Numbered from the stretch's first letter, positions 1 through 8,442 are shown. The stretch is DNA of 8,590 nt from Clostridia bacterium (GCA_900754775.1 CAAEDZ010000168.1:1-8590); one strand, 5' to 3'. The notes: generated by a model from the letters alone, not told the origin. Numbers and translations: made by a program.

Positions 1-1
1 G

Positions 2-670
2 CTTTTGGAGGCCGTCAGCGCCATCGAGGGCGTGCATTGGGTGCGCGTGCTGTACTGCTACCCGGATACCACCGACGATCGTCTGCTGGACGCCATCGCC
101 GCCCTTCCCAAGGTCGCGCCCTATGTCGATCTGCCGCTGCAGCACATAAACGGCGAGCTTCTCAAGCGCATGAACCGGCGCGGCTCGCCGGAGTGGATCA
201 AAAGCCGCATTTCCGCCTGCAAGGCGCGGGGACTGACCACGCGCACGACGATGATCGTCGGCTTCCCCGGAGAGACGGAGGAGGCTTTCCGCGAGCTTTT
301 GCAGTTCGTCAAGGAAGCGCGCTTTGACCGCCTCGGGGCCTTCACCTATTCGCCCGAGGAGGGCACGCCCGGCGCGGCAATGCCCGATCAGGTGGATGAA
401 CAGGTCAAGCAGCGCCGCCTCGACGAACTGATGACGCTGCAACAGGGCATCTCTCTGGAGGAAAACACCGCCCGCGTGGGCGAGATCTGCGAAGTGCTGT
501 GCGAGGGCGCGGAGGAGGGCATGTACGTGGGCCGCTCCATCCGCGAAGCGCCGGAGAGCGACGGCGTCATCCGCTTCACCGCCGCGCGCAAAGTCGCCCC
601 CGGGGAATATTTGCACGTGAAAATCACCGGCGCGGACGCCTACGACCTTTTCGGGGAGGAATACCAATGA
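2..670 (+). CDS. rimO: Ribosomal protein S12 methylthiotransferase RimO, C-terminal part (5' end outside window)
   Basis: RimO is a radical-SAM enzyme that adds a methylthio group to an aspartate of ribosomal protein S12. The window holds only the last 222 residues or so of a family usually near 440. The N-terminal UPF0004 domain and the CxxxC cluster motif therefore lie upstream and cannot be checked. Visible family signatures are VLYCYPD, DLPLQHINGELLKRMNRRG and TTMIVGFPGETEEAF from the radical-SAM barrel. The last 65 residues or so fit a TRAM domain (MYVGRSIREAPESDG, ending YDLFGEEYQ). YCYPD and DLPLQH, with the YDLxGE ending, favour RimO over the related tRNA enzyme MiaB. The reading frame is open from base 2, so no start codon is visible. 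The stop codon TGA overlaps the pgsA start as ATGA, which suggests translational coupling. Confidence 0.93.
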   Translation, partial: LLEAVSAIEGVHWVRVLYCYPDTTDDRLLDAIAALPKVAPYVDLPLQHINGELLKRMNRRGSPEWIKSRISACKARGLTTRTTMIVGFPGETEEAFRELLQFVKEARFDRLGAFTYSPEEGTPGAAMPDQVDEQVKQRRLDELMTLQQGISLEENTARVGEICEVLCEGAEEGMYVGRSIREAPESDGVIRFTAARKVAPGEYLHVKITGADAYDLFGEEYQ

Positions 671-1221
671 ATCTGCCCAACAAGCTGACCATTTTGCGCG
701 CCTGCATGATCCCCGTGTTCGTGGTATTGGCGCTGCAAACGCCCTACTGGGCGCAGATCGCCGCCGCCGCAGTCTTTGCGCTGGCGAGCTTTACCGACTA
801 TCTGGACGGCCACATCGCCCGCAAGTACAACCTCGTCACCAACTTCGGCAAGTTCATGGACCCCATCGCCGACAAGCTGCTGGTGATGTCCGCGTTCGTG
901 GTGCTGGTGGGGCAGGGGCGCATGCCCTCGTGGGCCTGCATCATCGTGCTGGGGCGCGAGTTCGTCATCTCCGGCTTCCGCCTCGTGGCCGCGGACGCGG
1001 GCCGCGTCATCGCCGCCGGGCCGCTGGGCAAGATCAAGACCGTGACGCAGATGGCGGCGGTGCTGCTGCTTTTGCTGCTCTCCCCGGTGACGGGCGAAGC
1101 GCCGCTGGGCGAGGGCGGCAAGGTGTTTGCCGACGTGGTGATGTACATATCCACGTTCTTCTCCCTCGTCAGCTGCGTGGACTACATCGTTCGCAACCGC
1201 GATTGTCTGAAAGACCGTTAG
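667..1221 (+). CDS. pgsA: CDP-diacylglycerol--glycerol-3-phosphate 3-phosphatidyltransferase (PgsA)
   Basis: PgsA makes phosphatidylglycerophosphate from CDP-diacylglycerol and glycerol-3-phosphate in the cytoplasmic membrane, the committed step to phosphatidylglycerol and cardiolipin. The 184-residue length is normal for the family. The CDP-alcohol phosphotransferase signature DGx2ARx8Gx3Dx3D is complete: D44, D47-G48, A51-R52, G61, D65 and D69, with the aspartates binding metal. The N-terminus MNLPNKLTILRACMIP is typical of PgsA. Hydrophobic stretches near residues 15-40, 70-85, 95-115, 125-140 and 155-175 fit a multi-pass membrane protein. The ATG overlaps the rimO stop, and GGGGAGGA (653-660) lies 6 nt upstream, which fixes the start. 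The rimO-pgsA pairing is common in Clostridia. A terminator follows directly. Confidence 0.95.
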   Translation: MNLPNKLTILRACMIPVFVVLALQTPYWAQIAAAAVFALASFTDYLDGHIARKYNLVTNFGKFMDPIADKLLVMSAFVVLVGQGRMPSWACIIVLGREFVISGFRLVAADAGRVIAAGPLGKIKTVTQMAAVLLLLLLSPVTGEAPLGEGGKVFADVVMYISTFFSLVSCVDYIVRNRDCLKDR

Positions 1222-1230
1222 GAAACAAGT

Positions 1231-1257
1231 GCCCCGGCAGTCCGCCGGGGCGTTTTT
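1231..1257 (+). terminator. Intrinsic terminator after pgsA
   Basis: GCCCCGGC (1231-1238) pairs perfectly with GCCGGGGC (1244-1251) across a 5-nt loop, and five T's follow at 1253-1257. It begins 10 nt after the pgsA stop and should end the rimO-pgsA transcript. The next gene's ribosome binding site starts at the end of the T-run. Confidence 0.9.
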
Positions 1258-1268
1258 GAGGTGAGCGT

Positions 1269-1988
1269 ATGCGCGTTCTCGATCTGGACATGGACTTTTT
1301 CCTCACCGGCGTCTGCGAACTGGCAAAAAAGGGCGAGCGGCCGTCTTTGCGCGAGGCGCGGCCGTGGGCGGAGGCCGAGGTGCGCGCCTTTCTGGAAAAA
1401 AACTGCGGCCTTTCGCGGAAAACCCCCATCCCCGGCCGCGTGTTTGAGACGCACGATGGGGCGCTGTTTTTCTGGAAGGAACGGCTGGAGGCGGGCAAGT
1501 TGCTTTCGCCGTTCCACGTCACCCACGTGGACGCGCACTCCGATTTAGGCATTGGCAGACCCGGCCCCGCCTACGTGCTGGAAACGGTGCTGGCTCTGCC
1601 CCCGCAAGCGCGCTTTGACCTTTCCCGCTACGTGCGCGAAGAAAAGCTGGACGAGGCCAATTACCTGCTCTTCGCCCTCGCCCTGCGCTACATATCCTCG
1701 CTGGAAAACGTGCGCAACCCGCATTCGCGCGCGGACTTCCCCGCCCGCCTCTCTTCGGACGGAAATCAGCCGCCCACGGCCATCCGCCTGACCTCCACGC
1801 TTTCCCGCCTGCTGCCGCAGTACGATTTTGCCGAGCCGGTCATTCTCTACAAATCCTACGACGACTTTCGTTCTTTCCGCGCCGCCGCCCCCTACGACCT
1901 CGCCAGCCTCGCCATCTCCCCGCGCTACGCGCCCAAAGAGGCGGACTTCATCGCCGACGTGTTCCGGGAGTATATCACAGAGGTGTAG
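1269..1988 (+). CDS. UPF0489 family protein, possible metal-dependent enzyme
   Basis: This 239-residue soluble protein resembles the UPF0489 family (the family of human C5orf22), whose function is not known to me. Features seen are an N-terminal acidic triad (MRVLDLDMDFF: D5, D7, D9) and HVTHVDAHSDL at 83-93. The DAHSD core resembles the metal-binding DAHxD motif of arginase-type ureohydrolases, so a metal-dependent hydrolase is a reasonable inference but unproven. ANYLLFALALRY in the middle also fits the family. There is no signal peptide or membrane segment. The start is ATG at 1269, with GAGGTGAG (1258-1265) just upstream. It sits 47 nt after pgsA, separated by a terminator, and I see no convincing promoter of its own. 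A hairpin terminator follows at 2062-2099. Confidence 0.75.
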   Translation: MRVLDLDMDFFLTGVCELAKKGERPSLREARPWAEAEVRAFLEKNCGLSRKTPIPGRVFETHDGALFFWKERLEAGKLLSPFHVTHVDAHSDLGIGRPGPAYVLETVLALPPQARFDLSRYVREEKLDEANYLLFALALRYISSLENVRNPHSRADFPARLSSDGNQPPTAIRLTSTLSRLLPQYDFAEPVILYKSYDDFRSFRAAAPYDLASLAISPRYAPKEADFIADVFREYITEV

Positions 1989-1997
1989 GGTTTGCTG

Positions 1998-2040
1998 CCC
2001 ACATTCTAACCACGCTTGACAAGAATGGTTAGAATGTGGG
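1998..2040. repeat. Perfect 15-bp inverted repeat downstream of the UPF0489 gene
   Basis: CCCACATTCTAACCA (1998-2012) and TGGTTAGAATGTGGG (2026-2040) are exact reverse complements separated by 13 nt. The right arm is also the first member of the AGAATG repeat array that follows. The spacer contains TTGACA (2016-2021), and TAGAAT lies 19 bp downstream (2041-2046). That is a possible but badly spaced promoter. No T-run follows either arm, so this is more likely an operator or mobile-element remnant than a terminator. Confidence 0.85.
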
Positions 2041-2078
2041 TAGAATGGTCAGAATGTGGTCAGAATGCGGGCAGAACA
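2031..2078 (+). repeat. Short tandem AGAATG repeats with roughly helical spacing
   Basis: AGAATG occurs at 2031, 2042, 2051 and 2062, with a degenerate AGAACA at 2073. The steps are 11, 9, 11 and 11 bp. The motif is usually followed by GG and preceded by T or C, giving units such as GGTCAGAATG. Inverted copies (CATTCT) occur at 2002-2007 and 2086-2091, flanking the array. Spacing near one DNA turn puts all copies on one face of the helix, as in multi-site protein binding regions. The function is unknown. Confidence 0.7.
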
Positions 2079-2099
2079 GCGCCCGCATTCTATGTTTTT
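2062..2099 (+). terminator. Intrinsic terminator after the UPF0489 gene
   Basis: AGAATGCGGGC (2062-2072) pairs perfectly over 11 bp with GCCCGCATTCT (2081-2091) across an 8-nt loop. ATG and then five T's (2095-2099) follow. The T-run orientation serves plus-strand transcripts. The distal arm contains the stop codon of the minus-strand Fic remnant. The proximal arm is built from the last full AGAATG repeat. Confidence 0.75.
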
Positions 2100-2384
2100 C
2101 GCAGATAGCGCGTAGACCGCCCCTGTCCGATCTTTTCAATGCGCGCCTCCCGGACCATCGCCCCCAGCACGGATTCCACCGTCGTGGGGCTGACGTCGGG
2201 CAGTATGTTGCAGATCTCCGCCTTGGAAAGGGGTGTGAGGCTGTTCAGGATGGTCGCTTCCACGCGCGTACTCCTCCTTGCGCACCCCCGCCATCGTCTT
2301 GAGCGAGGCGACGCTGGACGTGAGGCGCACCAGCTTCGCCGGGAGCATCCCCTTGTCAAGAAAAGAATAATCAAACCTGCGCAT
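2090..2384 (-). pseudogene. Fic-family protein remnant: N-terminus fused out of frame to the C-terminal winged helix, catalytic core deleted
   Basis: Full-length proteins of this Fic subtype, from memory, are about 370 residues and begin with an FDYSFL...LPAKLV...LKTMAGVRKEEY-like segment. Here that segment is present from ATG 2384 (MRRFDYSFLDKGMLPAKL up to EEYA, about 40 codons), with a strong AGGAGGT site (2391-2397) 6 nt upstream. Near 2264-2268 similarity jumps to another frame, giving RVEATILNSLTPLSKAEI and on to GRSTRYLRKT. This is the C-terminal winged-helix segment of Fic proteins, ending at the stop 2090-2092. Roughly 260 residues, including the HPFxDGNGR AMP-transfer motif, are absent. 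The ATG frame runs on to a stop at 2136 as an 82-residue nonsense-tailed product. The gene cannot encode an active Fic enzyme. The winged-helix frame has no internal stop, so a short DNA-binding product cannot be fully excluded. Confidence 0.8.
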
Positions 2385-2400
2385 GGCCCGACCTCCTGTT

Positions 2401-2522
2401 TTTCTGCATATATTTTAGCCTATTTATATGCAGAAACGCAAGCTCTTTCTGCATATATTTTTCCGTTTTATATGCAGAAAAGCGCCCGCAGATGCACATA
2501 TCCGGCGATAGTATATGCAGAA
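2401..2522. repeat. Triplicated ~44-bp palindromic operator-like repeats upstream of the Fic remnant
   Basis: TTTCTGCATATA (2401-2412, 2446-2457) and its exact complement TATATGCAGAAA (2425-2436, 2469-2480) form two inverted pairs with 12- and 11-nt spacers. A third unit has TATATGCAGAA (2512-2522) and a degenerate left half, TGCACATA (2493-2500). Right halves are 44 and 43 bp apart and left halves 45 and 43 bp, close to four helical turns. The first pair lies over the minus-strand promoter. This is the layout expected of a repressor operator cluster. That the Fic winged helix is the binder is inference. Confidence 0.8.
2412..2441 (-). promoter_or_regulatory. Candidate promoter of the Fic remnant
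   Basis: On the minus strand TAAAAT (2417-2412) matches the -10 consensus at 5 of 6 bases. TTGCGT (2441-2436) is a weak -35 at 18-bp spacing. The start would fall near 2405, about 20 nt before the ATG. The inverted repeat 2401-2436 covers the -10 and the spacer, so a bound protein would block RNA polymerase. Confidence 0.5.
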
Positions 2523-2729
2523 GGGGCGCAAAACACCCCCGGCATCCAGCTGGACGCGCCGCTGTTTGACGCAAGCCGGCCCGCTCCCACGCCCTTCCCC
2601 CCTCCGCGCCCGGAACGCGGCGCTTATTTGTTTTTGGATGGTTGGACCCGCCGCTTTTTTCCAAAGGAAACGCGCAGATTTCCGTTATTTTTATGCGCCC
2701 CGTTAAAGTTTCATGCGGCCCTTCCCGGG
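2523..2729. other. Non-coding spacer between the Fic remnant control region and the gyrB promoter
   Basis: Within 2385-2818 no gene is supported. Plus-strand open frames here lack a ribosome binding site and have no recognisable protein content. The only structure I see is CCGCG (2604-2608) pairing with CGCGG (2616-2620), followed by a T-rich stretch (2624-2636). It is too short to call a terminator with confidence. Confidence 0.6.
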
Positions 2730-2731
2730 TG

Positions 2732-2760
2732 TGGAAAAATGCGCAAAAACGTGCTATAAT
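2732..2760 (+). promoter_or_regulatory. Promoter of the gyrB-gyrA operon
   Basis: A perfect -10 TATAAT lies at 2755-2760, and a partial -35 TGGAAA (2732-2737, 4 of 6) sits at the ideal 17-bp spacing. Transcription should begin near 2767, leaving a leader of about 50 nt. The -35 overlaps TGTGGAAAA (2730-2738), which on the minus strand fits a relaxed DnaA-box pattern. Confidence 0.75.
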
Positions 2761-2770
2761 AATATAGTAG

Positions 2771-4753
<1,983 letters not shown>

Positions 4754-4768
4754 AAAGGAGCGCAGGCT

Positions 4769-7270
4769 GTGTCGGAAGATCAACTCAACATCGGCGCGCT
4801 TACGCCGATAGACATAGAAGAGGATTTGAAAAAATCGTTCATGGCCTATGCCATGGCGGTCATCGTCAGCCGCGCCCTGCCGGATGTGCGCGACGGCCTC
4901 AAGCCCGTGCATCGGCGCATCCTCTATTCGATGATGGAACTGGGCGTGACCCCGGACAAGCCCTACCGCAAGAGCGCCCGCATCGTCGGCGACTGCATGG
5001 GTAAATACCACCCCCATGGCGACAGCTCCGTCTACGACGCCATGGTGCGCCTGGCGCAGGATTTCTCCACCCGCTGCACGCTGGTGGAGGGCCAGGGCAA
5101 CTTCGGCTCCGTGGACGGCGACGGCGCGGCGGCCATGCGTTACACCGAGGCGCGCCTTTCCAAGCTCTCCATGGAGATGGTGCGCGATCTCGACAAGGAA
5201 ACGGTGGATTTCTACCCCAACTTCGACGAAACGCTGATGCAGCCCGCCGTGCTGCCCGCGCGCTTCCCGAACCTGCTGGTCAACGGCTCGCAGGGCATCG
5301 CCGTGGGCATGGCCACGAACATACCGCCGCACAACCTCGGCGAGGCCATCGACGGCGTGGTGATGATGATCGACAACCCGAACTGCACCACGGACGACCT
5401 GATGACCGTCATCAAGGGGCCGGACTTCCCCACCGGCGGCGTCATTCTCGGCCGCCGCGGCATCTACGACGCCTACCACGAGGGCCGCGGCCGCATCGTC
5501 GTGCGCGCCAAAAGCGAGATCGAGGAGATGGGCGGCAACCGCCAGCGCATCGTGGTCACGGAAATTCCCTACATGGTCAACAAGGCCAAGCTCATCGAGA
5601 AGATCGCCGAACTGGTGCATGAAAAGCGCGTGGACGGCATCTCCGACGTGCGCGACGAGTCCGACCGCGAGGGCATGCGCATCGTCATCGAATTAAAGCG
5701 CGACGTCAACGCCAATGTGGTGCTGAACTACCTCTACAAGCACACGCAGTTGCAGGACACCTTTGGCGCCATCATGATCGCGCTGGTGGACGGCGAGCCG
5801 CGCACGCTCTCTCTGCACCAGATCATCCGCCACTACCTCGACCATCAGCGCGACGTGGTGACGCGGCGCACGCAGTACGACCTCGACAAGGCCGAGGCGC
5901 GCTGCCACATACTCGAAGGCCTGCTCATCGCCCTCGATCACATCGACGAGATCGTCGCCCTTTTGCGCGCCTCGCGCACGCAGCAGGAGGCCAAAAACGG
6001 CCTCATGGAGCGCTTCGGCCTCTCCGAGCGGCAGGCGCAGGCCATCCTCGACATGCGCCTTGCCAAACTCACCGGCCTGGAGCGCGAAAAGACCGAGCAG
6101 GAGCATGCCGAACTGCAAAAGCAGATCGCCTGGTACAAACAGGTGCTGGCCGACGAGGGCATCCTGCTGGGCGTCATCAAGGATGAACTGCTCGAGGTCA
6201 AATCGCGCTTTGCCGACGAGCGCCGCACGGAAATTTCCTCCCTCGACGGCGAGATCGACATGCTCGACCTCATTCAGGAGGAGGACATGGTGGTGACGCT
6301 GACGCACTACGGCTACGTCAAGCGCCTGCCCAAGGACACCTACCGCGCCCAGAAGCGCGGCGGCAAGGGCGTGGTCGGCGCGACCACCCGCGAGGAGGAC
6401 TTCGTGGAGCAGATGTACGTCACTTCCACGCACGATCCGCTTCTGTTCTTCACCGACCGCGGCCGCGTCTACCGCCTCAACTGCTACGAGATCCCCGAAG
6501 CCGGACGCACGGCGCGGGGCACGGCCATCGTCAACCTGCTCAAGCTGGATGGCGGCGAGAAGGTTCGCGCCATGCTGCCCATGCCGCGCGAGTTGGAGGA
6601 GGGCCACTATCTGGTCATGGCCACGCGCAAGGGCCTCATCAAGCGCACGGAGACCACGGAGTTTGCCAACCTGCGCTCCACGGGCCTCATTGCCATCGTG
6701 CTGCGCGAGGACGATGACCTCATCGGCGTGGCGCTGACCGACGGCAGCCGCGATGTGCTGCTGGGCAGCAAGCAGGGCATGGCCATCCGCTTCTCCGAGA
6801 GCGAGATGCGCCCCATCGGCCGCGCCGCCATGGGCGTCAAGTCCATGGAACTGGACGAGGGCGACGAAGTGGTGGACATGAGCGTGGTCGAGGAAGGCGC
6901 GCAGGTGCTTTCCATCACCGAAAACGGCTACGGCAAGCGCACCGAGATCGACGAATACCGCCTGCAGGGCCGCGGCGGCAAGGGCATCAAGGCCATGAAC
7001 CTCACGGACAAGACCGGCGCGCTCGCCGGACAGCTGCTGGTCAACGAGGAGGAGGATATCCTCATCATCACCGACGATGGCACCGTCATCCGCACGCCGG
7101 TGAGTTCCATTTCCGTGCAGGGCCGCAACACGCAGGGCGTGCGCTTGATGCGCGTGCAGGAAAACAGCCGCGTGGTCTGCGTCGCCCGCGCCGAGGCCGA
7201 GGAAGAAGCGCCGGAAGAGCCGGAAGAAAACGGCGAGGATGCGGCGCAGGAGCCGGAAGGCGAGGAATAA
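4769..7270 (+). CDS. gyrA: DNA gyrase subunit A
   Basis: GyrA cuts and rejoins DNA and wraps it for supercoiling. The 833 residues start at GTG 4769, with AAAGGAG (4754-4760) 8 nt upstream; no nearby ATG fits better. The catalytic tyrosine is Y125 in [12 protein letters not shown]. The quinolone-resistance region reads [13 protein letters not shown]86 and D90 correspond to E. coli S83 and D87, so no classic resistance substitution is present. The breakage-reunion domain spans about 30-490 and the beta-pinwheel wrapping domain about 500-805. The GyrA box is QKRGGKG at 528-534 (the E. coli form is QRRGGKG), which supports gyrase rather than topoisomerase IV. A second QGRGGKG occurs in a later blade. 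The last 25 residues or so are almost all Glu, Ala, Pro and Asp, a disordered acidic tail. It is second in the operon and is followed by a terminator. Confidence 0.98.
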   Translation: MSEDQLNIGALTPIDIEEDLKKSFMAYAMAVIVSRALPDVRDGLKPVHRRILYSMMELGVTPDKPYRKSARIVGDCMGKYHPHGDSSVYDAMVRLAQDFSTRCTLVEGQGNFGSVDGDGAAAMRYTEARLSKLSMEMVRDLDKETVDFYPNFDETLMQPAVLPARFPNLLVNGSQGIAVGMATNIPPHNLGEAIDGVVMMIDNPNCTTDDLMTVIKGPDFPTGGVILGRRGIYDAYHEGRGRIVVRAKSEIEEMGGNRQRIVVTEIPYMVNKAKLIEKIAELVHEKRVDGISDVRDESDREGMRIVIELKRDVNANVVLNYLYKHTQLQDTFGAIMIALVDGEPRTLSLHQIIRHYLDHQRDVVTRRTQYDLDKAEARCHILEGLLIALDHIDEIVALLRASRTQQEAKNGLMERFGLSERQAQAILDMRLAKLTGLEREKTEQEHAELQKQIAWYKQVLADEGILLGVIKDELLEVKSRFADERRTEISSLDGEIDMLDLIQEEDMVVTLTHYGYVKRLPKDTYRAQKRGGKGVVGATTREEDFVEQMYVTSTHDPLLFFTDRGRVYRLNCYEIPEAGRTARGTAIVNLLKLDGGEKVRAMLPMPRELEEGHYLVMATRKGLIKRTETTEFANLRSTGLIAIVLREDDDLIGVALTDGSRDVLLGSKQGMAIRFSESEMRPIGRAAMGVKSMELDEGDEVVDMSVVEEGAQVLSITENGYGKRTEIDEYRLQGRGGKGIKAMNLTDKTGALAGQLLVNEEEDILIITDDGTVIRTPVSSISVQGRNTQGVRLMRVQENSRVVCVARAEAEEEAPEEPEENGEDAAQEPEGEE

Positions 7271-7283
7271 GGGCATAAGGACA

Positions 7284-7313
7284 GGGCCGCTCCCGGTGGG
7301 GGCGGCCCGTTTT
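7284..7313 (+). terminator. Intrinsic terminator of the gyrB-gyrA operon
   Basis: GGGCCGCTCCC (7284-7294) pairs with GGGGGCGGCCC (7298-7308) over 11 bp, with one T-G wobble and a 3-nt loop. G and four T's (7310-7313) follow. It starts 13 nt after the gyrA stop. Confidence 0.85.
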
Positions 7314-7423
7314 GCTTCGCAGCGCATGCCGGTCTTTATGGGATCGTTTGCCGGTGAGGCGTCCCTCCGCAGGGGGCGCGCCGCCAAACCGCCCCGGAGA
7401 ATTGCAACGGCTGCGGCGCAAGC

Positions 7424-7473
7424 ATGCGAAAGGGCCTGCCGCCTTCACAGCAGGCAAGCTCTTTCGCTCGCAT
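7424..7473. repeat. Imperfect nested inverted repeat between convergent gyrA and the mutarotase-like gene
   Basis: GCGAAAG (7426-7432) pairs with CTTTCGC (7461-7467), and inside it GCCTGC (7434-7439) pairs with GCAGGC (7450-7455), with an asymmetric bulge between. ATGCGA/TCGCAT at the edges offers alternative pairing. It lies about 45 nt past the stop of the minus-strand gene and could end or protect that transcript. Neither side carries a clear T-run, so a terminator call is not secure. Confidence 0.45.
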
Positions 7474-7517
7474 AATGTCATTTTCGGAACAGATTGCCGG
7501 ACGGGGGCTTCCTTTAT

Positions 7518-8144
7518 CTATACGATCCGCCGGATCGCTTCGTGCTTTTCCCCCGTGATCCAATCGACGTCGTCCGTCAGCCAGTCCATGATCTCCAACT
7601 GCCGCGTCTCCCAGGCGATGGTGGAAGCGCGTTCCTCCATCGTCATGGCATGCTCGCGCGCCCTGATGATCTCGCAATAGCCAAAGATATATCCCGCGCC
7701 GCACCAGATGGTGAAATTGCTCTCCGGGCTTTCCGCGCTCTGCGTCGCGCCAAGCGCGTCGTGGCGGCGCTTGTATTCCTCCTCGCACCCGGGCTTCAGC
7801 CTGGTAGAGAACACCCGATGGCGGATCAGCGACTTGTCCTCGCAGACAGTGCCCTCGACATGGTACATAAGCCGCATGGCCCCCAAATCGCAGAGCATTT
7901 CCCCGTCGCCATTCAGCGCCGCCATCAGCACATCGCGCAGCGCCGCACAGCCGTCTCCGGCGGGATGCCCGGCCGCGCGCTCTCCGTAACCGAAAAACAG
8001 ATCTTCGATCCCCCAGATGGAAAAATTGCCGATGCCTTCCCGCGCGGCGGCCGTTTGCATCTCCGCCGCCCTTGCCCGCAAGGCCGCTTCGACCTTGTCG
8101 CGCATGCCGGGATGAGCCCGCAAGGCAAATGTGATCCGGTCCAT
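7518..8144 (-). CDS. Two-domain L-rhamnose mutarotase-like (RhaM family) protein
   Basis: The 208-residue protein looks like two tandem copies of the roughly 100-residue dimeric alpha/beta-barrel fold of RhaM/YiiL, which interconverts anomers of L-rhamnose. Repeat 1 (about 1-97) runs MDRITFALRAHPG...NFSIWGIEDLFFGYGE. Repeat 2 (about 107-208) runs RHRVFSTRLKPGCEEEYKRRH...NFTIWCGAGYIFGYCE. NFSIW (40-44) and NFTIW (143-147) are equivalent positions. The family YxxRH motif containing the active-site histidine is kept only in repeat 2 (Y124, R127, H128); repeat 1 has VEAALRAR there. The start at 8144 is chosen because GGAAGGAG (8153-8160) lies 8 nt upstream. Longer in-frame starts (GTG 8297, ATG 8162) lack such a site, and the longer reading frame crosses a structured leader. 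No rhamnose catabolic genes are visible nearby, so the substrate is unknown. Confidence 0.72.
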   Translation of the reverse strand: MDRITFALRAHPGMRDKVEAALRARAAEMQTAAAREGIGNFSIWGIEDLFFGYGERAAGHPAGDGCAALRDVLMAALNGDGEMLCDLGAMRLMYHVEGTVCEDKSLIRHRVFSTRLKPGCEEEYKRRHDALGATQSAESPESNFTIWCGAGYIFGYCEIIRAREHAMTMEERASTIAWETRQLEIMDWLTDDVDWITGEKHEAIRRIV

Positions 8145-8344
8145 ACCATCTTCTCCTTCCATGGGAGAGGCGTCAAAGCCCCTCGCTCCTGAACCAACGG
8201 CGCTTCCACAGGGATACATCCCTGCGTTTTCGCGGTTATCGGCCAAAACGGCGGATAGCCCGAGCCGCCATCCAGCATGGGCGGACGGCGGCTCCACTTC
8301 ACAACAAGAGGGGAGCGGCCGGACAGAGGCGTCGTCCCTTCCTG
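8145..8344 (-). promoter_or_regulatory. Structured ~200-nt leader of the mutarotase-like gene
   Basis: Between the minus-strand promoter and the start codon, no further gene is supported. Three structures can be read. A 12-bp hairpin at 8262-8273/8283-8294 has one mismatch on the plus strand that becomes a G-U pair in the minus-strand RNA, consistent with function as RNA. A near-palindrome CAGGGAT-AC-ATCCCTG lies at 8209-8224. A 7-bp hairpin at 8165-8171/8178-8184 lies just upstream of the ribosome binding site. I recognise no known riboswitch class. Confidence 0.45.
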
Positions 8345-8350
8345 TCTTTC

Positions 8351-8379
8351 ATTATAGCATGGACGAAGAAGCCCGTCAA
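8351..8379 (-). promoter_or_regulatory. Sigma-A type promoter of the mutarotase-like gene
   Basis: On the minus strand the -35 is TTGACG (8379-8374, 5 of 6), the -10 is a perfect TATAAT (8356-8351), and spacing is the ideal 17 bp. The transcript should start near 8344 and run about 200 nt before the start codon. Confidence 0.8.
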
Positions 8380-8412
8380 GGCCGCGCGGCTACTTCTATC
8401 CATACAGAAATG

Positions 8413-8442
8413 TTGACAAATGGTAGATATATATGGTAAGCT
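8413..8442 (+). promoter_or_regulatory. Promoter of the holin-like toxin locus
   Basis: A perfect -35 TTGACA lies at 8413-8418. The -10 is weak: TAAGCT (8437-8442) at 18-bp spacing, preceded by TGG and so an extended -10. Transcription would begin near 8449, about 75 nt before the toxin start. It is divergent from the minus-strand promoter; 33 bp separate the two -35 boxes, including the perfect palindrome GCCGCGCGGC (8381-8390). Confidence 0.6.

Noticed and set aside
499..666. Upstream in-frame extension of pgsA to an earlier start
   Set aside because: The extension lies within rimO and gives an Arg/His-rich shadow sequence. The ATG at 667 has a strong ribosome binding site and the expected MNLPNKLT start.
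2401..2522. CRISPR-like array reading of the repeats upstream of the Fic remnant
   Set aside because: The repeats are short inverted half-sites with 11-12 nt spacers and related inter-unit sequence, not 24-37 nt direct repeats with unique spacers. No cas genes are present.
2730..2738. A DnaA-box-like TTTTCCACA (minus strand) at the gyrB promoter, possibly marking an origin
   Set aside because: I saw only one relaxed match, and no dnaA, dnaN, recF or AT-rich unwinding region is in the window. It is noted as a possible regulatory site, not an origin.
2139..2759. A 206-codon plus-strand open frame through the Fic remnant and operator repeats
   Set aside because: No ribosome binding site. It is antisense to the Fic remnant, runs through the palindromic repeats and the gyrB promoter, and shows no protein-like features.
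5693..7387. A 564-codon open frame on the minus strand opposite gyrA
   Set aside because: Same cause: antisense to gyrA, biased composition, no family signature.
8145..8297. Longer N-terminus for the mutarotase-like protein from GTG 8297
   Set aside because: The extension has no family similarity and lacks a ribosome binding site. It overlaps the structured leader, whereas the ATG at 8144 has GGAAGGAG at good spacing and matches the domain start.
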